64,000 nucleotides of DNA from positions 1,302,001-1,366,000 of the forward strand of contig JAZKJV010000389.1 in the NCBI GenBank assembly GCA_037367405.1, written 5' to 3'. This stretch comes from Ottelia alismoides. Lineage: Eukaryota; Streptophyta; Magnoliopsida; Alismatales; Hydrocharitaceae. The notes below the pieces were generated by a model. The model was not told where the DNA came from. It saw nothing but the letters and a program-made list of their open reading frames with translations, and did not search any database. Below are positions 21,406 to 32,239 of this stretch, in pieces (within the stretch, counting starts at the first letter, position 1; each line of letters starts with the position of its first letter). A program made the position numbers and the translations under genes.

Positions 21406-24400
21406 ATTTGCTAGTCCCTTGCAAACACTTATGCAATAAGTACACAAAAAGAATAAAAAAGAAAAGAACAAACAGAATTGATTTTAAATATTAAACTTAT
21501 CTTCATAAAATCAAAGTTTGGGGCTCAGGTCAGACCTTGGTGTGAGAATGTGTGTGGAACCTGGTTGAGAACCAAATTTAAAACATAATAGCCTTCGAAA
21601 GTCACAGAACTCGGTTCAAACCACCTTAATAGCCAAGTCAGAACTAGCTTACATCATACGCAAACCTTATGACTATGAAGTTGACTTGTACAGTGTAAGT
21701 GAGAGAGACTCTCCCCAACTGAAATGGCAAAAGAATTGACCTCTAGAATGACAACACAATGATTCCCCAATCCAGCAACTCTTTCCTCGAGGAGCGGGTA
21801 TTCCCTTCTACGTTCAAGTGGCATCTGACTCAAGAGGATGGGGTGAAGAGAAGAATGCATGGTAGACAGTATAACTACCTATCCTGGGATGCATGACTAG
21901 TGTACTCAAGTCATCCAACTCCAGGCTCACATGGTATAACTTTGAGGCTCAAGCTTCCTTATTGACTATACAAATATATACACCCCGAAATGCATTTTAT
22001 TTTCAATCAGGCTTGTCCATTTTTTTTGATTTTTTTTGGAAATACTATATGCAACAGCATTTATATAAGGAGTTTTTCCTCTTGAGCCAGAAGACTATCC
22101 CTCTTTTGAAGCATTATTGTAACACATACTCTCATATCTTTAGACCTCATGGCTACTAGATCAGGTTAGGGTGCACTTCCCTCCCTAGATGAGGATGAAT
22201 GTTTACACTCGTGTGCGTCTCAAACCGGAAAATCCAATCCCCTCACCACTCCAACTGAATTGAGACAAGTGAAAGGTGCAAGTGTCTATCCAAGTTAGGT
22301 CACGACCGACAAGAATCATGTGTGTGTCTCGAAAAGTTCTAGTTAGTTAGTTGAGGTGTCTTGAACCCAGCCCTGAGTCTCAAAGAATTAAGTCCCAATG
22401 GACCTGAAGTACCTTAAATCTAGTTCCCATAAGGTTCCAGTGAAGTTAGGTGCAGTAAGGTCCAGCCAAGCTCCAATCTTCGACTTTACTCAAACTAGTT
22501 CAATTATTAAGCTCAATCCGAAAAGAATGATAATGCTATGCAAATGCTATGTATAATGCAAAACAATGATACAATTTTTCAAAACAAATTTGAAAATAAA
22601 AAGAATTTTGGCACAAAAGTGTAGAATGTGTTCGACTATTTATACGAGTGTGCCTCTTTTATTTATTTACCAGAATTAAAAGTTTAAGGAATTGATAGTT
22701 TGAATAATATTTATTGTTATAGGTACGTATATACAATTGGTAAGGAATTTTTATTTCTATATTTCTATATTTATTTTATGTATATATATATATAAATTTA
22801 TTTATTTAATGATGCATATATTCCTCAAACATATTTGAAAGTAATTTAGAAAACTATAGTAGAAAATAGTTTTTGCAAATATTTACAAACATTTGAAAGC
22901 CATTTTACAAAGATTTTTCAATCAGTATATACATTTCTAAATATTTTTACAACCAATTTCAAAACCATTTGCAAATAGGATTTCAAAACATTTTATTTCA
23001 CTCAAAGAAAAGAATTTTTATAAATCAAAAATGTTTTTACAAAGGTTGAAAATGTTTTACAAAAAGTTTTCCAAATGGGTCAAACCATTTTTCAAATCAT
23101 TTTGCAAACATATTTTTAACCTGATTTATTAATCAGTATATACAAAAAGAATTTGAGGAATAATATGCATTATTTTATTAATTGATTTAATGAATTATAT
23201 ATTTAAATATAGTATTTTAGCCATATTTATTATTAATAATACAAAAGTACGAGTTATGGCTAAAGTATATACAGAGTATATACGACCCCCTATATTTAAC
23301 TTGAGCTATGTCCACATAGATCGAAAAGAAAAAGAGAAGACATAGCTCGTATTGAGTATAGAAAAGCCTATACTACAACGATGAAATAACGGAGAAATAA
23401 ATGAATCAGAAGTTGACCTTCCCCCATATACTTAGGATGAAATAATCCTAATTATAGCAGGATGTACACAAGGCAGGGAGGGTCAAGGGTGGGAATAAAC
23501 AGATCACAACTCGGTCTATCTCCCCCTATACTTAGGGTGAGATATCCCTACGTATAAGAGAGCAAATCAACAAGAGAGGAGACAGTGGAGGGAATTAAAG
23601 AATGAAAGAACTCGGGGGTGCACCCCCTATACTTAAAATAAAGTACGCCCTAAGTGTAGAAAACTGACAAAAAGGGGGGACACCTTTATAGTAGAGAAAG
23701 AAAAATAAAAATGAAAAGAAGAAAAGAAGAAAAATAGATGATGATAGAGGAAAAGATCGAATAGAATATACGCATCACTCCCCCTATACTTAGGGTAAAA
23801 GAGCCCTAAGTATAGACAATGACAAGAGTGATGAAACGGAACGAAAAAAGAACACAGGGTGTACCCCCATATACTTAGTACAAGGTACGTCATAAGTATA
23901 GATCCATATATGTAAATGATCTAGGGTACACATGCCATACGGGGAAAAGAAGGGATGCAAGAGAAAACATATATATACAACAAGTATAGACTGATGAAGT
24001 ACATGACTATATCTAGTAAGTGAATATCGTATTCTCATCATAGTCTCCTTGTGAGAACGATAATGCATTCAAAAAGTGAAAAGATACCCGGGCATACAAT
24101 CAAGTGGCGGTCGCCTACCAGGCAAAACAAATCAAAACTAAATTAGGATTCGGTAGCATGAAGGAGATCATCGGCTTATAAGAAAGGAATCTAAGATCGG
24201 AGCCGATACGGTAAGACATGGAGGAAGAGTGAGCAGTATAGAATCCTCCAAGTCAATCAAAGTCTCTGGAAGAAAGGAAAGGTGAAGAGCAAGAGACTCG
24301 TTACACAACATGATATCCAGTGGTCATAAGGTCACAGAAACACACTAAACACCACAATACATGGCCTAGGGTCCTTAAGGTGAGCAGACTCAAATGAGTC

Positions 24401-27219
24401 AAAGATCAAAAATAATTAGAAGATTCAGCTCCGTGCTCCAACAGATCAGAGACACAACCATAGAGGAGACTGAGTACACATGTCATAAGACTCGACTTCG
24501 TCCTCCGCTAGATAGGAGACAACGGAAGTGAAATCGAGTACCTATAAAATGATGTATCCTTCCGCAAATAACCCTCGGAGAGTGATACTTACTAGGCAAT
24601 GGATAATAAGAGGAGAGCTCGCCCTTGTAAGGGTCGTTAAGGTGAGCGGACTCAAAGGAGTTAGATCCATCAGACAGATCATCAGAAGCGGTCTCGGTAG
24701 ACGATAGATCGGCTACCAGTAGAAGAGACCGACAGATCAAGAAAGTGACATAGTCTCTCAAAGATAACCCTCGGGGAGGACTATGATCTGATCAAAGAAT
24801 AATCAACAAAGTGTGACTCATCCTAGTGAGGACCGTCATGGAGAGGAGACTCAAAGGAGTCCTGAGAAATAGGTCTCGTGCTCCGACAGATCGGAAGCAC
24901 ACTCAGGCAGTGAGACTGATAACATTTACCTAACGACTCAGTTTCGTGCTCCAATAAGATGGCAGTGCAAGCAGTGAGTGAAACCGATCATAAAGAAAAT
25001 GTTGCATTCTCCCACAGATAGTCCTCGTGGAGTAATGCAAACTAAGTCAATGAAAATTGTGGGATCAGTGGCATCAAATCTCAGGTCCTTGAAATAATTA
25101 ATCAATCACTAATAAGAGGGCATAAGATCATGGGAGGGATAGAAGTCAATCACGTCAGTCACAATTCATCCCTCAAGTCAATCAAATCAGTTGAGATGGA
25201 TCGAAATGTTAGACAGAAATCCTCTAAGTGCCATGGGTGGATGGGAGAATCAGGAGATCAAGGATGGATTAGTCAAGCAGATGAGTGAAATAATGTGGGT
25301 TTCGGGCATCGTCGCTCTGAAGCGCATAAAGATATAGCACATCAAGCATCTAAATCAAGACAGTAGGAGCCGCAGGAAAAGGGCAAACAGTCATCGCTCA
25401 TGGAATCACCATCCAATCATCAAAATAATTCGCATCCTCAATCCGGTGTGCGAGATCAGAAATTCTCAAATATGAATCACACATGTGATCGTGCAAACAT
25501 CAAATTCCTCAATAGTCTTAATGCACAGATCCGAAGCCATATCCACCACAGGTAGCACACCAATCTCAACATCCTCAAACTTGGTCAGCTTAGTCAACCG
25601 ATCAATGTAAACCATAAACCTCAATGCGGGCCTTTTCTACAAGCACAACAATCCCGGGTAAAAGAAGGGATGATACAAAGGGAAAGGGGAGGATGGGCAA
25701 GATAAAAGTGAACATAAACAAATTTGTGGTTCCAGGAGGGGTCTCCTCGAACTAGACTAGATATGGGGTGATATGTGTAAGGAGAACAACCATGAAATCG
25801 GGCAAAGACGGTGAAGCTCAAGACCTAATATCACAAATCGGATGCAAACGAGGAAATATATAAACAAGAGAGGAAGAGGGACTCAATGACAAAAACGATT
25901 CACACTTGATGGGATTGGAAACTCGAAAAAGGAATGAAATGTAGATTGGCTCAAAGTCACCATCAATGTACAAAAAAAAAACCCCAGTTCACCTACTCAA
26001 CAGATTGAAGATCGAGATGTTGGTCTTTTATCTTTTGATTTTTAGAGTTAGGTGATTTCAACAAAGTTGTACAAATTGAAGATAGGCCTGGGATTTGGGC
26101 ACTAATCCTTAGTGTGTACGTAGGAATAAAATGCTCAGACAAGGTGGGGGTTGCTCTCCCCAAAGCAATGATTCCATTACATTTTATTTTTAAGGTTCAA
26201 TAAAGTTAGCAACCCCAATTTTATTTAACACTTTTTTTGTTATTTCTCAATGCACGCGCCTAACGATGTTTTAAATTTCCATTTAGAAAAATCAGAGGGA
26301 GAAGGACAGAATAGCCATGCAAGTCAAAAATCGATGATGTATGCAAAGTCAGAAGACTAACAGTGCTTCCCGGCTCTCTCCATGCGGGATGCATAATAGA
26401 ATTGAAAGCTATATTATATACAATGCAATACGATGAACTCATTCTAAAATATTAATTGCTATTATCGTGAAGCACAAAATGTTAGTTACTCAGAAATGAG
26501 ATCTAAAAGTCCGGTCTCTAAAGTGCATCGGTATCCACCACAACGGATCCTGCAAGCATTGTAGAACACTTCTATGGTGCTCGATCTCAAGTCTAAATAA
26601 TTGACAATTTAATATATGACTAGGTCCAGACATATACTATAGGCACATGCAATGATTGATTAAGTGTTTGGACCTAAACTATCGTCAAGAAATTCTACAA
26701 CTAGGGCTCAATCACACAAAGGAAAGAAAATCAAAAACTGGAAAACAAAGGAAAAGAAAAGCACCAAAAACGTGAGAAAACTGACATGGCCCCCAAGGGA
26801 ACAATACTTCAGGCACTGGACCTCGTGAAGTCGTTGTGTCTAAAGAGTCCAAATTGATACACATTAATTATTACTCTCTCACATGAATTACAAGATAAAA
26901 TAAAAATAAATAAATAAAAAGGAAAATGTGAGAATACTGTTTTCAAACATTCCTTCATGCCTTCCTTCATTGCTCTTCCCTACCGGCTAAGTGAGAAAGA
27001 CGGCTCCGCCTTGATCGGGTATGCAAGTCATCTTATGAAGTCCTCGCCCGCGTGGTGGTCCCACGCAACAAAGTCAAACAAGAAGGAGTGTCAGACAGTT
27101 CACAATTAATATCAAAAAATAATAAAAATAAATAAATGATAAGAAGAAATAAATGCAAAAATAAATAAATGAACAATAAAGACAGAACAAATAAAGAATC
27201 CCAATCTATGCGGCGTTGC
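21406..27219 (-). other. Non-coding internal region of element B
   Basis: 5.8 kb with no frame over about 90 codons that looks coding. Between about 24360 and 25030 there are four or five diverged copies of a unit containing CGTGCTCCNACAGATCGGAG-like sequence with flanking inverted arms. One minus-strand reading (about 24640-24700) gives a Ser/Asp/Glu-rich stretch like ORF3 of element A, so this may be an amplified and decayed ORF3 homologue. Nothing resembling protease, reverse transcriptase or integrase was found. Confidence 0.6.
23285..23879 (-). repeat. Array of PPT-like hairpin modules in element B
   Basis: CCCCCTATACTTA-like motifs (the reverse complement of TAAGTATAGGGGG) occur at 23285-23300, 23421-23436, 23522-23537, 23623-23638, 23780-23795 and 23864-23879. 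Several are followed within 20-30 bases by CCCTAAGTATAG or a decayed form, which can pair with the motif. Element A has the same module in the same relative place upstream of its 3' LTR. Confidence 0.6.
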
Positions 27220-27237
27220 TCCCCAGCAACGACACCA
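27220..27237 (-). other. Decayed tRNA-Asp primer-binding site of element B
   Basis: On the minus strand it reads TGGTGTCGTTGCTGGGGA, which differs from the perfect site of element A by three C-to-T changes, two in CG and one in CCG context. The LTR ends two bases away, the same spacing as in element A. Confidence 0.8.
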
Positions 27238-27393
27238 TTTGATGACAGGGGATTTGTCGGGTTCATGTCAATCCACAAGGCTGACCGACAGTCATTGAAG
27301 TGACCTCAGACGAAACCTCTAGTCAATCAACAATTAACCCACAACAAGATTCAAGCAATAAATATCAAAAATGTGGATCTAACATTTATTATA

Positions 27394-27506
27394 GGGTTTT
27401 TATCACTTGTGCCCCTCCGAGATACCACAATATCAATTATGCCCCTATCTTTTTGGTAATATCAGTTGTGCCCCCAACTTCTTGCCGTTTTATCAGTTGT
27501 GCCCCT
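27394..27506. repeat. Left terminal inverted repeat with four internal GTGCCCC units
   Basis: A TATCANTTGTGCCCC-type motif occurs four times at intervals of about 30 bases. The right repeat shows the same four units in reverse complement with small differences. Confidence 0.7.
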
Positions 27507-27782
27507 TGGGTTAGTTGTCGTCCATCCACACTACAAACGGACGTTAACTTTGAGGACAAAAGCGGAATTAATTTTAAAAAAGGGTTCAATGGTCATTTGA
27601 CACCATCTTCCTCATCCTCTTTTTCTTCCTCCTCTTCCCCCATCCTCTTCCTCCTCCTCCAACCTCCTCCTCCTCCCTCTCCGCCCAGAACTCCTCCCCC
27701 ACCCCCGGACTACCCTCTTCCTCCTCCCCAGCCTGCCCCTCCTCCGCCCCAGCCTCCTTCCTCCCCACGTCGTACGTCCCTT

Positions 27783-27974
27783 GACGTCAACTTCGATATA
27801 ACAGAGACGTGCTAGATCCACCATGACGAAGCGCTCGTCTGGGGACAAGGAGCTGTATGAGAGGCCAGTGAAGTCGTGGCCGATGTTCTTAACGCGTAGG
27901 CGTAGGCTGTGCTTCTTCCCACAGACGACCGAGGTCCGCACGTGGGACTCGTGCATTGGCGAAACGATGAGGGC
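27783..27974 (-). pseudogene. Captured berberine-bridge-enzyme-like (FAD-linked oxidase) gene fragment
   Basis: About 64 codons on the minus strand. They resemble the FAD-binding domain of plant berberine bridge enzyme-like oxidases, which attach FAD covalently to a histidine. Visible family signatures are SPMHESHVRTSVVCGKK, the flavin-site region NIGHDFTGLSY (family form SGGHDYEGLSY, with the His retained) and VMVDLARL. The family is about 500 residues long, so this is a small piece without start, substrate-binding domain or stop. It lies inside a Mutator-like element, which fits transduplication of a host gene fragment. The frame is open into flanking repeat sequence on both sides. Expression is unknown. 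Confidence 0.65.
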
Positions 27975-27985
27975 CGACCGCGCCC

Positions 27986-28355
27986 AGGTCGCCCCCCGCA
28001 CGGCCCCCCCGCCTCCCCTGCCCCCGCTGCCACCTGCACCCAAGTCGCCCCCCGCGCCTCCTCATCCCCCGCGTCTCCCCCTGCCCCCGTCGCCCCCCAT
28101 GCCCAGGTTGCCCCCCACGCCTCCTCCTCCCCCGTGCCTCCCCCTGCCCCCACCGCCCCCGCACCCAGGTCTCCCCCCGCGCCTCCTCCTCCCCCACGCC
28201 TCCCCATGCCCCCGCCACCCCTCGTGCCCAGGTCGCCCCCCGCGCCTCCTCCTCCCCCGTGCCTCCCCCTATCCCCGCCGCCCCCTGCACCCAGGTTGCC
28301 CCCCGCGCCTCCTCCTCCCCCGCGCCTCCCCCTGCCCCCGCCGCCCCCCGTGCCT
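27986..28355. repeat. GC-rich minisatellite, about six 63-bp units
   Basis: CAGGT/CAAGT landmarks recur at about 27986, 28042, 28105, 28167, 28230 and 28293, mostly 62-63 bases apart. Since 63 is a multiple of three, all frames stay open. This produces Pro-rich readings on one strand and Gly-rich readings on the other, which I treat as artefacts. Confidence 0.8.
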
Positions 28356-28680
28356 CCTTCTCTCCTTGAAACTGGAGAGCTTTCAATTTTTGTTAAATTA
28401 AGACAAAATTTTGACTAATTGATTCATAAAAATTCTTCAAAAAATTCAATAAAATTCACCGTTTGATCCATAATGAGTGATATATTTGTGAAAATGTAAA
28501 AGTTTTTTAGATTCGATGGATGCATGAAGGTGTCACTAAGAGAGAAATTATGAAGATAAAGGAAGAAGAACAAATGGAGGAGGAAGAAGATGAAGAAGTT
28601 TGGACAATAATACCCCTCTTAACTGCACCAAGGTTTGAAAAAAACTATGGTTAAGTCAACTCATTGACAGTCAATCTGAT

Positions 28681-28795
28681 GAAAGGGCACAAGTGATAAC
28701 GGCAAAAGAAGTGAGGGGCACAACTAATATTACCAAAAAGATTGGGGCATAACTGAAATTGCGATATCTCAGAGGGGAACAAGTGATAAAAACCC
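28681..28795. repeat. Right terminal inverted repeat
   Basis: The reverse complement aligns with 27394-27506 with scattered differences; similarity fades beyond the GCCGTT segment. Confidence 0.75.
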
Positions 28796-31700
28796 TTTAT
28801 GATAACTCTGCAACTTGTGTGTATAGTGTAAGCATGTGTGGAGGTTGAACTCAGGGAGCAAACGGTAGATGGGACGGAATAATGCGCACAAAAATTATTC
28901 TTATCCTCTTATCCATTTTTATTGTTTTTGCGGGTTTTTTTATTTTTATATTTTTTTATGGATTTTTTTATTTTTGTTTTTGTTTTGCTTTTATATCTTT
29001 ATATTTTATTTTTCTATTTTCATATTTTTAAATTCCTTTTTCTTTTTAAATATATATAGTATACCATATATAAGGCTATATACAGAATATAAGCAATATT
29101 ATAATTATAAAACACATAAAAAGAGTTAAAATACAGAAAATAAATTGTTTTGGGGTTTTATATATTTTTTGACTATTTTTGTAATTTTTCTGGGATTTTT
29201 GATAATTTTTATGGATTTTTAAAGTATAAAATATCCCAAATCAGAGATTTTATAAATACGCAAAATTGATTTGAATTTTAAAAATTGGAAATAAGGTCCA
29301 AAATTACTCATATTAATTTTAATATATAAATATTTATATAAAGAAAATTAGAAAACAGAAAATATTTTTAGGGTTTTTGGGAATTTTATACATTTTTATA
29401 AAGGTTTTTGGGGTTTTCGATTTTTAGGAGTTTTCTTTTTCAATTTTTATTGATTTTTGGTCTGGAGTTAAAATATGATAAATAGATAATATATGATTTT
29501 TTGGAATTTTTAAAGAGATTTTTATATTTTTTGGTATTTTCTGTAAATAGAACAAAAGTGGGCTCCTTTTGATTTTTTAAAAGTTGTTAAAATGCTCAAA
29601 AATGTAAAAAAAATTCATGGCGTGAAAGTACATATTAGCATGCATCTAACCCTGTTTTTGCATAATTTTAGGAGTTAGGGTGTTATTTTTAATAAATGAA
29701 ATCTAAGCACCAAAAATACATAAGCTAGCAGGGCATATTTGCAATAAAAATAAAGATCAGGGGTTCATCTGCAAATGTGCCAAAATTATACAACATAATT
29801 CAAATTTTATTAGACTAAAAATAAATAAAAAAAGTACGAGGGGCTTATATGCAATTTTCCCAGCTCACATGGGATTGCACGTGAGCTGAGCTGGAGAGGA
29901 CCCGAAAGTAAATACGATTAAGTGCAAGGGCTTATAAGCAAATTGTCCAATTTAATTTAAACAGAATAATTACAACATTAAATAATAAATATAAAAAGAG
30001 ACGATGCACAATCTGCAATTTACCCCATTCAAGTGCGGAGATGGACGACTCAGGATCATTCACTTGGACACGTGTCGCCTCCTCCATGCATGATACCGGT
30101 TCGATCTCCAAGGGTCAGGATTAGATCGCGGGGAGAGATCCAACGATCGAGGGCTGACTGGATCGAATGGTTGTGGTGTAATTTGGAGCTCCTTGTCGAT
30201 CAGACGATGGGGAGCGATCTGGGAAGAATAGGAAAGAAGATCCGGCGAGGTGAACTTCATCCGGTCGAATCTTGCTCCTCTGTCAGGCATGGATGCTCTA
30301 AAAGGCCCAGAAAGACTCCCGGGGCAGTTCTCTGTCTGCTAGGGGCTTCAGAAGGCACAGAGGATAATGAATGGGGTTCGCCGGAGTGGAGCTCCGACGA
30401 ACTATGAATGGGCTTTTTAGGCTAAATCACTACCTAATTACTAAAATAATTGCAAAAATCAAATGCAGGGATTAAAAGTTATCGAAAAAAAGAAAGTGTG
30501 CAGCTCTTACCTAGCAGGAGACTAGGGAGCAGAGGTGGCCGGCGACGGCTGACTGGATGCACCTCTATCGTCCATCAGTCATCGTGGAAGCTTAGGGGAC
30601 CTCTCCCTATCACGGGGATGCGCTCTAGGTCGAGCCCATGGGCTTCAAGAGTTGGGAAATGACCAAAATCGAAGAGGAATGATGGAGGTGTTATTTATAA
30701 ACAAGACAGGGCACCCTTGTTCGAGGACGATCTAGCGAGATTTGAATGTATGTACAAGGAATCTCGATGCTCGGCATGGATCCTGGGACGTCAGGGAACA
30801 TATCTTGTGAAGGGATCGAATGTAATGGAAGGATGGCTCGAGCGGGAAAATGGAAGAAAACAAGGGATTTGACACTTCTGACGCAGGTCAGAGGCGCAAG
30901 GGGAGTTGATCAGAGGTCAACGAACCCTAGGCTCTGATTGGTCCAAGTAGGCTCGCTATGAGACAAAACTGCCTATTTATTCGAAAATAATTATTTAAAA
31001 ATAGTGATCGATTTTATTAGTTTTTAGTATAAATAAAAAAATGCTTATTAATTTATGTAGTATTTTATTATGATTTTTATTTATTTTTTGGTGTTATTTA
31101 TTAATAGTTAATTATTAGGGGTGTATTTATAGGTATATTCATCTATATTTTAGCTAGTTTATTTTTATTTTGCATATTTTATTTTATTTTTTTAAATTTT
31201 ATAATTTTATATAATTATAACTTATTTTTATGTGTATAAATATATTTTTATTATATTTTTATGATGTTATTTGTATGCTAAAATAAATAGAGGTATATAT
31301 TATATAGGTATACTTCTAGGTATTTCATCTATGTATTATACACATTTATTTATTTATTTAAATGTATTTCCTTTGGTTTTATTTTAGCTTTATATTTTTA
31401 ATAGAATATAAATAATATTTACAATAATATAAAAAATATACTTAGTTAAAAGAATAAATAATAGATTTCCTTTTATTTATGTACAAGTATTAGCATAGGT
31501 ATTTTCCTACGTATTTATAGGCTTATTTTATTTTAATGTTCTATTGGTGATTTTATTTTGGTTTCAATATGTACATATATAATAAATAATGTTTAAAAAA
31601 TTATAAAAATATACAATTGTAAAAATAATACGGAATGAATAAATTGAATATTTTATTCGAGTATACTATACAATGAGGGTTCAAAACCTAACTTTCACAC

Positions 31701-31970
31701 CTTAACTCCAAAAAATATGAAACAATTTTATTAAATAGTTTATTAAACGTTATATACAGTTAGAGTGATTTTTATACATTTAGAGTTTTTATTTGGAAGA
31801 TACATGTCTGTGAAATTGGATTTTGACTTTTTATTTTGTGTATAAAAAGTACATTGTGTATTGTTTTTATATAATCTCAATTTTGTATTTTTGTTTACAT
31901 TATTAGCTACAACTTTCATATACAAAGTTTCTTTATTTGATGTATATATAATAACGAATAAAATAAGTGT

Positions 31971-32232
31971 TGTGGAAAAAAGAATGAAAGAATAGAAAGC
32001 TTGCTTTTTTCTAGAGGTCTAGGGGTCATTATATAGGACAAAACCCCAGAGAGCTCAAAGGAGAAAATACATAAATACCACATAGAATATTCATGCCACA
32101 TAGAATATTCTCTTAACATATACTCCTACCACATAGCATATTCTCTTAATATATACTCCTGCTACATATAATATTCTCTTAACATATACTCTTGCCATAT
32201 AGAATATTCTCTTAACATATATACTCCTAACA
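31971..32232 (-). repeat. Element C 3' LTR
   Basis: 262 bases. It contains about four and a half copies of a 34-35-bp unit around CATAGAATATTCTCTTAAC. The PPT lies at 32233-32248, reading CCAACTTGAGGGGGAG on the minus strand, the classical Copia form. Confidence 0.85.
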
Positions 32233-32239
32233 CTCCCCC

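Larger units (their letters stand above)
27394..28795. mobile_element. Mutator-like (Pack-MULE type) transposon
   Basis: Terminal inverted repeats of about 113 bases (27394-27506 and 28681-28795) start GGGTTTTTATCACTTGT. They are flanked by 9-bp target duplications TTTATTATA (27385-27393) and TTTATGATA (28796-28804). The uninterrupted target TTTATTATA is present in the sister LTR near 17931. Long inverted repeats and a 9-bp duplication are hallmarks of Mutator elements. The 1.4-kb interior has no transposase; it holds an oxidase-like gene fragment and a GC-rich minisatellite. Confidence 0.8.

Noticed and set aside
27812..28418. Pro-rich and Gly/Trp-rich proteins of 130-190 residues
   Set aside because: They arise from the 63-bp minisatellite in all frames. 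Only the oxidase-like stretch at 27783-27974 has family signatures.
28681..28795. A hAT or PIF/Harbinger origin for the 1.4-kb transposon
   Set aside because: 8-bp and 3-bp duplications do not fit. The 9-bp duplication (8 of 9 matching) with an exact target in the sister LTR, plus long inverted repeats, fits Mutator.
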